From NCBI GenBank assembly GCA_049302575.1, contig JBAQMG010000071.1, positions 1 to 8,613 of the forward strand: 8,613 nucleotides of DNA. The letters run 5' to 3'. Every line of letters starts with the position of its first letter. The first letter of the stretch is position 1. The stretch is from JBAQMG01 sp049302575 (GTDB lineage Bacteria > Bacillota > Desulfitobacteriia > Desulfitobacteriales > Desulfitobacteriaceae). The position numbers and the translations under genes were made by a program. This document shows, one piece after another, positions 1 to 5,497 of the stretch. The notes beneath the pieces were generated by a model. The model had not been told where the DNA came from. It saw nothing but the letters and a program-made list of their open reading frames with translations, and made no database searches.

Positions 1-75
1 AGCCTACAGTGTAGGCTTTCGTCACCGCAACAGAGTACGAGACACCACCCCAGCTTCTACAAGTGGGAGTCTCAC
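1..75 (+). mobile_element. Probable right end of an IS200/IS605-type element (possible TnpB omega-RNA 3' end), truncated by the window
   Basis: Three nested structures are visible. AGCCTACA and TGTAGGCT (1-17) form a near-perfect palindrome. GAGAC (39-43) pairs with GTCTC (69-73). Inside that, CCCA-G-CTT (49-56) pairs with AAG-TGGG (61-67) around the loop CTAC, leaving one bulged G. A bulged hairpin just before a TCAC-like tetranucleotide (72-75) is the known layout of IS200/IS605 right ends, where TnpA recognises the hairpin and cuts just 3' of it. In TnpB-bearing elements the same segment is the 3' end of the omega RNA. The plus frame from base 2 is open to TAA at 83-85 and could be a TnpB C-terminus, but I cannot recognise it. 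No transposase is in view, so the call rests on structure alone. A stand-alone structured leader of the next gene is the alternative. Confidence 0.42.
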
Positions 76-118
76 GATTGGATAAATGATTTCGAAGAGA
101 AACAGAGGAGGCAAAGTT

Positions 119-742
119 GTGAGTAAAGAAGCCTTAATTGCCAAGATCATTGAACTTGAATGGAACATGTTTCATAATGTATCCAATATCGGTGGAACAG
201 CGTCTTGTCAGAAAAATCCAGAAACCTTTAAGATTATGAGATATAGCCAAGCTATTAGTTGGGCAGAGGATGCTCTTGAAAGTTATCTGACTGACCTTTC
301 TGAGGCTCAGAAAAATAAAAGAAATCTACTAACGGAAAAATATGCTCGGATGATGAAATCAACTTCGCCATTGGAGTATTATGATCGAATCGAACATGGG
401 CTCCCCACTTTGGAACCTGAAACTCTTCAGTTGATTGATAATATTGTTAAAATCGTGCTGGAATGGGAGGAAGAATTATCAACTAAGTACCCTCACCTTG
501 TCGAAAGGGGCAGACCCATATATAGTACAGAAGACAGCCAGTTTGTAACGTCTATCGAAACGTATTTACGAGGAGAACTTGCCACTTATTCCCTTAGAAC
601 TTTAGAACTATACTACGAAAATGTTTTAAGGCAAAAGTCGGAAAATATAAATGGTTCAGAAATGACCCTACACGCTATGACAAAACAATATGGTTATAAT
701 TCTTTGGAAGAGGCCAACGAAAAAAATAAACTGAAATCCTAA
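119..742 (+). CDS. DUF4125 family protein, function unknown
   Basis: The 207-residue product looks like DUF4125, recognised from memory of its signature blocks. Numbered from this start these are ELEWNMF (about 12-18), a GG-ASCQ block (25-31), TF-IMR-SQ (36-44), NLLTEKYARMM (69-79) and RGRPIYS followed by an ETYLRGELATYS block (about 130-157). It appears mostly helical and soluble, with no signal peptide or membrane segment. The frame opens earlier, at ATG 86, but GTG 119 has an AGGAGG 7 bases upstream (106-111), whereas ATG 86 lies at the IS-like junction without a binding site. I therefore prefer GTG 119. As I recall, DUF4125 occurs beside or fused to TPR and DUF4037 regions, and both are the next two genes here. 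It is convergent with the DUF4037 gene, 8 bases apart, with no hairpin terminator between them. The IS-like end about 30 bases upstream of its ribosome binding site may have displaced its native promoter. No catalytic activity can be assigned. Confidence 0.8.
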   Translation: MSKEALIAKIIELEWNMFHNVSNIGGTASCQKNPETFKIMRYSQAISWAEDALESYLTDLSEAQKNKRNLLTEKYARMMKSTSPLEYYDRIEHGLPTLEPETLQLIDNIVKIVLEWEEELSTKYPHLVERGRPIYSTEDSQFVTSIETYLRGELATYSLRTLELYYENVLRQKSENINGSEMTLHAMTKQYGYNSLEEANEKNKLKS

Positions 743-750
743 TAGTGAAA

Positions 751-1677
751 TCATCCCAACAATACGTTTTGAGCGCGCAAACTGGGATCCTTGATCCTTT
801 GCTGAATAACTGGGCCGTGATCCTGAAGGAAATCGCTGGTTGAGTCACTTAAACCTTGGCGCTGAAATTCTTCTCTGATTGCGGTGCAGATTTTTTCGAT
901 TAAGGAATACTTTTGAGCATAATCAATACTTGTAACAATCTCGTTCACTGCTGAATAAACAAATTCCCCCAAGAGGGGCAGGTAACGTAGCGCCCTGTGC
1001 ATCCATTTAAAAAACGGCTTATATTCCGAATTTAGCAAAAATACAACTGAGATAACATCAGAGCAGAACTTAGCTTCGGCATAATCGGCAGCCACATATT
1101 CCTTTCTTTTAATACAACGACTGAAATTATACTGACCGAACTGAGCGATGGTCATACAGCGGGAGGCGATTTTTTTCAGGCGGACGTCTTCAGGGTAAAA
1201 TTTCTTAAGTCCATTTCTGAATCCAGTGAACACGCCCAGAGGGTCATAAAACACCTTGCCGTTTGTGCTCACTGCTAAGACGTCTTCTGGGATGCTGAGC
1301 CACTCATTCAAGCTCGCAGGAAGCCGATCGAGTCCGATAAAGTTCTGATAAAAACTCCCTATTTCAAAGACTCCGATCCGATCACCGCCAAAAGCGCTTA
1401 CCTGTCGCGGACCGAACCTTGCAAACTCTTGGGGAAGTTTAGAGATCTCCGCTTGAAGTGCATTTCCGATGATTTGGTAATCTTTTGGAGTGAGCCAGAG
1501 GCAAAACGAAGGCCCCCAGTCGTGATCCCTAGAAATGTCATCATCAAATCCAAAACATTCTGAACCATCACCGACTAAGCCTGCGGCAATCCTGTCTGCG
1601 TACACGGCGAATTTTTCAATGATCATGGGCATACCATAGTGATTAAAATATTTTTCTGACAGTTCTAGACCCTGCAT
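751..1677 (-). CDS. DUF4037 domain protein, nucleotidyltransferase fold
   Basis: The 308-residue protein matches the DUF4037 pattern as I know it. Near the N-terminus (about 36-56) it has G-D-G-S-E-C-F-G-F-D-D-D-I-S-R-D-H-D-W-G. This fits the G-S plus D-x-D motif of the nucleotidyltransferase superfamily: GS binds the nucleotide, and D51 and D53 would bind metal. A helical region follows (about 165-250) with YNFSRCIKRKEY and FLLNSEYKPFFKWMHRAL, resembling the substrate-binding bundle of kanamycin-nucleotidyltransferase-like enzymes. The C-terminal DHGPVIQQRI block is also family-typical. Length is normal. ATG at 1677 sits 8 bases after AGGAAG; a TTG at 1683 is the alternative start. It lies directly downstream of the TPR gene (11 to 17 bases, depending on start), with its binding site overlapping that gene's stop codon, so the two are probably co-transcribed and perhaps translationally coupled. 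The transferred group and target are unknown. Confidence 0.82.
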   Translation of the reverse strand: MQGLELSEKYFNHYGMPMIIEKFAVYADRIAAGLVGDGSECFGFDDDISRDHDWGPSFCLWLTPKDYQIIGNALQAEISKLPQEFARFGPRQVSAFGGDRIGVFEIGSFYQNFIGLDRLPASLNEWLSIPEDVLAVSTNGKVFYDPLGVFTGFRNGLKKFYPEDVRLKKIASRCMTIAQFGQYNFSRCIKRKEYVAADYAEAKFCSDVISVVFLLNSEYKPFFKWMHRALRYLPLLGEFVYSAVNEIVTSIDYAQKYSLIEKICTAIREEFQRQGLSDSTSDFLQDHGPVIQQRIKDPSLRAQNVLLG

Positions 1678-1694
1678 AGCCAAGACTTCCTCTC

Positions 1695-2678
1695 TTAAAT
1701 TATTATTTCAAGCAGATTGTCAATGTTCTTTCTGGTCACTTCAGCGCGAGCAGCTACTCCTAACTTAAGGTATAGTTTTTCTGCCTGCCTGAAATAGTCC
1801 AGAGCAGAGTTAAACTTACCTTTAGCATATAAAATATAACCGATGTTGCCAAGCTCATTCGCTTCGCCCAACTCGTGACCGATTTCCTTGAAAATAGCCA
1901 GGGATTCACGATAGTGTTTCAAAGCTAGGTCGTTTTCAGAGGTGTCCCTAAAAACCGAACCAAGATTCCCTAATTGTTCGGCTTCATCTTCACGGGAACC
2001 AAGTGCTTTAAAAATGTTCAGTGCTTCTCTAAAATGAGTTAAGGCCTGATCAAAATCTTTCCGAGCGACAGATGTTAGCCCAAGGTTGTTTAGGCACCTG
2101 CCTACTCCGATATTTTGGCCGATTTCTCTGAAAAATACCAGTGCTTGTTGGAGACATTCTATGGCAAGTTCCAATTCTTTCTTCTGATTGTAAATACCCT
2201 CCATTTTCAGGAGAAGGCTCAAAAGTACGTCAACTAAGTCCTGACTTACACGGGTATCTTTAAGGGTCGGTAGAGCCTGAATAAAATACTTTAAAGACTC
2301 ATCCGAGTTTCCTTCAGAATAGTAGAGGTGGCCGATATTGCTTAAAAAGGCACCCTCAAACCACTTGTTTTTGTTCTTTTCGGCTAGGGACAACCCATTG
2401 GAGTAATGTTGAAGGGCTTCGGCAATCCTGCCAGAAATAAAAAAAAGGTTCCCCCAGTTAAGGTAGATGGACATCGTGGGAAGGATGTCTGCCGATTTTC
2501 CATAGGCTTTGTCTGCCTCGATAAATTGCTTGGAGCCAGATAATTTTTCTGCCAAGAGAAAATAATCCAATGCTCCGCGCACAGCTATACTTTGTTTGTT
2601 CAATTCATCTTGCAAGACCTGCACCGTGGCTTTGATTAAAAAGGTGCCGTCTGACATAACTTGATATTCTTTTACCAT
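1695..2678 (-). CDS. Tetratricopeptide repeat protein
   Basis: The 327-residue product is made almost entirely of TPR helix pairs, about seven units from residue 33 to 305. The last three units repeat every 40 residues, marked by LNNLG, LGNLG and LGNIG, the spacing of the kinesin-light-chain/TPR_12 type. TPR superhelices bind peptides or partner proteins, and no enzymatic motif, signal peptide or membrane span is visible. A partner or scaffold role for the co-transcribed DUF4037 protein is an inference from gene order. ATG 2678 is 9 bases after GAGAGGGG. A GTG at 2684 (two residues longer) is nearly as well placed, so the start is uncertain. The gene is first in a two-gene minus-strand unit and is driven from the 19-base repeat region just upstream. 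Confidence 0.85.
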   Translation of the reverse strand: MVKEYQVMSDGTFLIKATVQVLQDELNKQSIAVRGALDYFLLAEKLSGSKQFIEADKAYGKSADILPTMSIYLNWGNLFFISGRIAEALQHYSNGLSLAEKNKNKWFEGAFLSNIGHLYYSEGNSDESLKYFIQALPTLKDTRVSQDLVDVLLSLLLKMEGIYNQKKELELAIECLQQALVFFREIGQNIGVGRCLNNLGLTSVARKDFDQALTHFREALNIFKALGSREDEAEQLGNLGSVFRDTSENDLALKHYRESLAIFKEIGHELGEANELGNIGYILYAKGKFNSALDYFRQAEKLYLKLGVAARAEVTRKNIDNLLEIII

Positions 2679-2708
2679 ATTCACAGACCCCTCTCACATT
2701 TTATAATA

Positions 2709-2756
2709 AATATAGCAATAATCTGATAATATAGCAATAATCTGATAATATAGCAA
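2709..2756. repeat. 19-bp tandem repeat, two full copies plus 10 bases
   Basis: The unit AATATAGCAATAATCTGAT occurs perfectly at 2709-2727 and 2728-2746, and its first 10 bases recur at 2747-2756. It lies 25 bases upstream of the TPR gene's GTG, in the divergent spacer between that gene and the fumarase-like gene. Perfect copies suggest recent slippage or a selected operator array. The minus-strand reading carries promoter-like hexamers (separate entry). Confidence 0.95.
2709..2756 (-). promoter_or_regulatory. Two overlapping sigma-A-like promoters formed by the 19-bp repeat
   Basis: On the minus strand each repeat copy contains TTGCTATATT. TTGCTA of one copy and TATATT of the next are exactly 17 bases apart. 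This gives a distal promoter (-35 at 2751-2756, -10 at 2728-2733) and a proximal one (-35 at 2732-2737, -10 at 2709-2714). TATATT matches the -10 consensus at 5 of 6 positions and TTGCTA matches the -35 at 4 of 6. The proximal pair would start RNA near 2702, leaving a short leader with the TPR gene's GAGAGGGG site. This is a prediction from motif spacing. Confidence 0.5.
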
Positions 2757-2762
2757 GGCCGT

Positions 2763-2790
2763 AAGGAGGCAATCGATGTTATTTTGCTGA
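2763..2790 (+). other. Strong ribosome binding site followed by a four-codon ORF (MLFC)
   Basis: AAGGAGG at 2763-2769 lies 6 bases before ATG 2776, and that frame stops after four codons at TGA 2788-2790. It sits in the leader region of the fumarase-like gene. It could be a mini leader peptide, or the only surviving start of a decayed gene. About 35 bases downstream, a second frame (roughly 2804-2881) reads as protein-like, ending LVAKILEELTDA-stop, but lacks a start. I favour decay over regulation. Confidence 0.25.
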
Positions 2791-2932
2791 AAAGCTTGAT
2801 TAAGAGTTAAGGCAAGTATACAATGACTGTAAAAGTACGCGCTTAGTAGCCAAAATATTGGAAGAATTAACTGATGCTTAGTTTTTAAAGATTCTCTTAG
2901 TAATGTAAGTTTTTTGTAAGGAGGATTGCAGA

Positions 2933-3496
2933 ATGACGGACGTAATTCGGATTGATGTCCCGCTAAACCGTGACAAGGTCAGCTTTCTCAAAGCGGGTGA
3001 CAATGTTCTTATTAATGGTACTATATATACAGGGATAGATGCAGCACAACAAAAAATAGTAGAAACCTTAGCTCGCGGTGAAGGTCTTGGTTTTGATTTG
3101 TGTGATCAGCTAATGTATTTTGTTGACCCCACCCCAACGAAACCTGGGCAGGTAATCGGTTCGGCTGGTCCCAAAGCTAATGGCTGGATAGATGAGTATA
3201 CACCAAAGTTGCTGGCTCAAGGGATGACGGGAATTATTGGTAAAGGGTTATGTTCGCAAAGCATAGTTGATGCTATTAAGGAGCATGGAGCAGTTTTCTT
3301 CGGAGCTATCGCTGGGATGGGGGCTTTAATCGCAAAACAGATAGTCTCAGCGAAAGTGATAGCTTTCCCTGAACTCGGGCCAGAAGCCGTCCATTGCATT
3401 GAAGTTAGGGATTTTCCAGTAGTTGTAATCGTAGATAGTCGAGGAAATAATCTTCACGAGAGTGCTAAAACCGAATATAGAAGAATTAAAGATTAG
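2933..3496 (+). CDS. Orphan class I fumarase/tartrate dehydratase beta-subunit-like protein
   Basis: The 187 residues cover the whole Fumerase_C/beta-subunit fold of class I Fe-S hydro-lyases. Family blocks are seen at PTPTKPGQVIGSAGP (66-80), IIGKG (101-105), FFGAIAGMGAL (122-131), ELGPEAV (147-153) and FPVVVIVDSRG (161-171). Two signature blocks have diverged. The expected RDAAH near the N-terminus reads GIDAAQQ (34-40), without the Arg and His. The expected GPTTxxRMD reads GPKANGWID (79-87), without the Thr and Arg that hold the dicarboxylate in characterised class I enzymes. The alpha subunit, which carries the 4Fe-4S cluster ligands, is not in this window. Normal fumarase activity is therefore unlikely, and a different substrate or a non-enzymatic role is open. 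AAGGAGG (2918-2924) lies 8 bases before ATG, so expression is probably efficient. Some databases label similar orphans 'TRZ/ATZ family protein'; that is from memory. Confidence 0.82.
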   Translation: MTDVIRIDVPLNRDKVSFLKAGDNVLINGTIYTGIDAAQQKIVETLARGEGLGFDLCDQLMYFVDPTPTKPGQVIGSAGPKANGWIDEYTPKLLAQGMTGIIGKGLCSQSIVDAIKEHGAVFFGAIAGMGALIAKQIVSAKVIAFPELGPEAVHCIEVRDFPVVVIVDSRGNNLHESAKTEYRRIKD

Positions 3497-3586
3497 GAAT
3501 TATACCTAAGGTTAGTGGAATGCTTTCAAACCACAAATTAGAGCACTAAATGGGGAAACAAACTTAAGTTGCTGGTTCTCACTGGA

Positions 3587-3625
3587 GAAATGAGTTATTT
3601 GCTGAAATAGAAAATAACTCATTTC
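3587..3625 (+). terminator. 14-bp perfect inverted repeat, possible AT-rich terminator
   Basis: GAAATGAGTTATTT (3587-3600) is exactly complementary to AAATAACTCATTTC (3612-3625), with an 11-base loop, and GATTTTTAATTT follows. It lies 90 bases after the fumarase-like stop and at the left edge of the coding fragment below. The stem is AT-rich and the T-run is interrupted, so it is weak as an intrinsic terminator. It could also be an operator or the end of a lost element. The stretch between 3497 and 3586 shows nothing else I can name. Confidence 0.5.
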
Positions 3626-3812
3626 GATTTTTAATTTATTGGATTTGCGTGACGCTTTTGAAGAAGTACAAAGTGTCTGTGATGACTGTGCAATTGAAGA
3701 ACATGATGAATTTTGTAAGGTTAATGTAGTACTTACTGGCTCAGGAATTTTAGTCCGCGGTGGGGATTTTAAAACTGAAAAGGACCGTGAGTTGGGTAGT
3801 ACTGGGATTTAA
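3618..3812 (+). pseudogene. Unrecognised coding fragment without a start codon, directly upstream of the methyltransferase
   Basis: The frame is open from 3618 (after TAA 3615-3617) to TAA 3810-3812 and reads convincingly as protein: acidic, Cys-containing VCDDCAIEEHDEFCKV, then VNVVLTGSGILVRGGDF. There is no ATG or GTG in frame. TTG codons at 3639 and 3645 have no ribosome binding site, so I read this as the 3' remnant of a gene whose front is lost. A TTG-started protein of about 55 residues cannot be excluded. Only 3 bases separate its stop from the methyltransferase ATG, which has a weak binding site of its own, so the two may once have been translationally coupled. I do not recognise the family. 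The left edge coincides with the second arm of the inverted repeat at 3587-3625. Confidence 0.5.
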
Positions 3813-3815
3813 ATA

Positions 3816-4493
3816 ATGAAAAGAAGTGGAACGTTGATTTATCCATTTGAGTTAGAAGGCTATCTTGAAACATTATTACCTGAGCGGGACATGCTAATGA
3901 AAGAGCTGGAGACTCAGGCTCTTCAAGAAACGATTCCAGTCGTTACGCCTGCTGTCGGAAATTTCATAGCAAATTTAGCGCAAATGAATAAGGCGTGTAA
4001 TATATTGGAGATAGGTACGGCGATTGGCTATTCAACATTGTGGTTGGCAAAGTCTGTGGAGTTGACAGGTGGTCAGGTTACTACCATAGATTTAAATTTG
4101 GATAGACAAAAAAGAGCTAGGGCTTATTTTGAACGTGCTGGTGTTAGTCATCTGATTACGTCTCTCGGAGGAGATGCCCGAAAGTTATTGCCGCTTTTAG
4201 ATTGTACGTTTGATTTTGTATTCATTGACGCAGCTAAAGGAGAGTACCTTGAGTATTTGGAATTGGTGGTACCCTTAATTACTCTGGGCGGGCTTTTGGT
4301 GGTTGATAATGTCTTGTTTAGGGGATGGGTTGTGCCAGGGGCGGTTTTTGATTTGAAGTATCGCCGTTTGGTCACTGGGATTCGAGAATTTCTAGATAAG
4401 CTTTGCCATAATTCACAATTCAGAACTAGTATTCTCCCTCTGGGAGATGGTTTGTCAGTAAGTATTAAGCAAAAATTTAATTGTTTTGATTGA
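3816..4493 (+). CDS. trmR: TrmR-like tRNA 5-hydroxyuridine methyltransferase (SAM-dependent O-methyltransferase)
   Basis: The 225-residue product belongs to the class I SAM O-methyltransferase family that includes CCoAOMT. SAM motif I is ILEIGTAIGYSTLWLA (63-78), the acidic loop is VTTIDLN (88-94), and metal/substrate residues appear in FVFIDAAKGEY (134-144, D138) and VVDNVLFRG (162-170, D164/N165). The C-terminal pattern YRRLV...LPLGDGLSVS is closest, from memory, to Bacillus subtilis YrrM/TrmR. That enzyme methylates 5-hydroxyuridine to 5-methoxyuridine at wobble position 34 of several tRNAs. Length is as expected, with no signal peptide. Only a weak GGGA precedes the ATG, which starts 3 bases after the stop of the upstream fragment. 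Unlike the usual yrrM context it is not next to mltG or U32 peptidase genes here. A small-molecule catechol-type substrate is the alternative. Confidence 0.75.
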   Translation: MKRSGTLIYPFELEGYLETLLPERDMLMKELETQALQETIPVVTPAVGNFIANLAQMNKACNILEIGTAIGYSTLWLAKSVELTGGQVTTIDLNLDRQKRARAYFERAGVSHLITSLGGDARKLLPLLDCTFDFVFIDAAKGEYLEYLELVVPLITLGGLLVVDNVLFRGWVVPGAVFDLKYRRLVTGIREFLDKLCHNSQFRTSILPLGDGLSVSIKQKFNCFD

Positions 4494-4691
4494 TGGCCTT
4501 TTCAAAACCTTGATTCCTGTCTAAAATAGTGATGGAGCTTGGCAACGACTTTTGTTCACTATGTCCCTTCCAACGGATTTATACGATTGCCGGAATTGTC
4601 GGGGAAGAGGGGGTGCCTCTTGTCGACCTGTGGATATAGTCGCTGAACGAGCACTGAATGTAAAATTTAATACTTGGAAAGAGGTTTAATA
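4494..4691. other. Spacer between trmR and rph, possible relic ORF
   Basis: No confident gene or terminator is visible. A 35-codon plus-strand frame runs from ATG 4532 to TAG 4637-4639 and ends GIVGEEGVPLVDLWI, which looks protein-like, but it has no ribosome binding site and I do not recognise it. A 7-bp inverted repeat (4483-4489 with 4502-4508) overlaps the trmR stop and lacks a T-run. I found no well-spaced -35/-10 pair for rph. Confidence 0.3.
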
Positions 4692-5414
4692 ATGCAACGA
4701 TACAATGGTAGGGCTTATGATGAACTACGTCCGTTAAAAATAACCCGAAATTTCACTAAAATCCCGGAAGGTTCTGTTCTAATCGAAGTAGGTGAGACTA
4801 AAGTTTTATGTACGGCCAGCGTTGAGGAAAAAGTGCCGCCTTTTCAAAAAGGATCAGGCAAAGGTTGGGTGACCGCAGAGTACGCTATGCTTCCTAGGGC
4901 GACGCATACTAGGACCCAGCGCGAGGCAACTAAAGGTAAATTGACAGGGCGCACAATGGAAATTCAACGTCTGATTGGACGTGCTTTACGCTCGGTAGTA
5001 GATCTTAAGAAATTAGGGGAGCGAACGATCTGGATCGATTGTGATGTTATACAAGCGGACGGAGGTACTCGCACAGCCTCCATTACCGGAGCCTATCTAG
5101 CGTTATCAGATGCAATTCAGTTTTTGTTAAAAAAGAGAAGTATTAAAGAAACTCCCCTCTTAGATACGTTGGCCGCGGTGTCGGTGGGTAAAATAAAGGG
5201 TGAGTTAGTTTTAGACCTTGCTTACGAGGAAGATTCTCAGGCAGAAGTGGATATGAATGTTGTTATGACTGGGGCAGGTAAGTTTGTGGAAATCCAAGGG
5301 ACTGCAGAGGGAGTTCCCTTTGATAGGGAAGACTTAGATGGATTTTTACTAGTAGCTGAAAAAGGTATTAGGGAATTAATGACTGCTCAAATTGAGGCAA
5401 TGCATAATGCATAA
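4692..5414 (+). CDS. rph: Ribonuclease PH
   Basis: RNase PH is a phosphorolytic 3'-5' exoribonuclease that trims tRNA precursors to nucleoside diphosphates. The 240-residue length is typical. The N-terminal R-Y-G-R-DELRP block, GWVTAEYAMLPRATHTR (58-74), GRTMEIQRLIGRALR (86-100) and DCDVIQADGGTRTASITGAY (116-135) are all present. R87 and R127 would be the phosphate-binding arginines, and D181 and D187 in YEEDSQAEVD fit the catalytic acidic pair. The GTAEG-PF-R block at 203-212 is also family-typical. The frame extends to a TTG at 4674, but ATG 4692 has AAAGAGG 7 bases upstream and gives the family N-terminus, so it is the start. rdgB follows after 83 bases, a pairing common in Firmicutes. The mature-sequence CCA of the tRNA genes downstream makes RNase PH trimming relevant, though no direct regulatory link is visible. 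Confidence 0.97.
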   Translation: MQRYNGRAYDELRPLKITRNFTKIPEGSVLIEVGETKVLCTASVEEKVPPFQKGSGKGWVTAEYAMLPRATHTRTQREATKGKLTGRTMEIQRLIGRALRSVVDLKKLGERTIWIDCDVIQADGGTRTASITGAYLALSDAIQFLLKKRSIKETPLLDTLAAVSVGKIKGELVLDLAYEEDSQAEVDMNVVMTGAGKFVEIQGTAEGVPFDREDLDGFLLVAEKGIRELMTAQIEAMHNA

Positions 5415-5420
5415 CTAGGC

Positions 5421-5497
5421 ATTGGCATCGAGCCCCGTGCATTGAAATTAAGAGGTCGAGCATCTTGCATCGAACCTCGAGCATCGAGGTAATTGAT
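5421..5497. repeat. Degenerate 7-bp-period repeat filling the rph-rdgB spacer
   Basis: Cut into sevens from 5428 the spacer reads tcgagcc, ccgtgca, ttgaaat, taagagg, tcgagca, tcttgca, tcgaacc, tcgagca, tcgaggt, aattgat. The consensus is TCGAGCA, with the best copies at 5456-5462, 5470-5476, 5477-5483 and 5484-5490. The array runs directly into the rdgB start codon at 5498, so the ribosome binding site is part of the repeat. Similar 7-base periodicity recurs at 6077-6097 and 6271-6291. Confidence 0.7.
5470..5497 (+). promoter_or_regulatory. Hairpin that encloses the rdgB ribosome binding site
   Basis: CCTCGA (5475-5480) pairs with TCGAGG (5484-5489) around a GCA loop, and an outer ATCGA (5470-5474) can pair with TTGAT (5493-5497) using one G-U pair. 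The only Shine-Dalgarno-like sequence for rdgB, GAGG at 5486-5489, lies in the 3' arm, 8 bases before ATG 5498. Folding would hide it, so translation could be weak or structure-dependent. The palindrome may simply be a by-product of the TCGA-rich heptamer repeat. Confidence 0.4.

Noticed and set aside
2709..2756. CRISPR-like array
   Set aside because: The copies are directly adjacent without spacers and only 19 bases long; it is a simple tandem repeat.
3217..3399. Minus-strand ORF inside the fumarase-like gene
   Set aside because: Shadow frame of a well-supported plus-strand gene, with no ribosome binding site and no family features.
4148..4375. Minus-strand ORF inside trmR
   Set aside because: Shadow frame; low-complexity Thr/Ser/Lys-rich product opposite conserved methyltransferase motifs.
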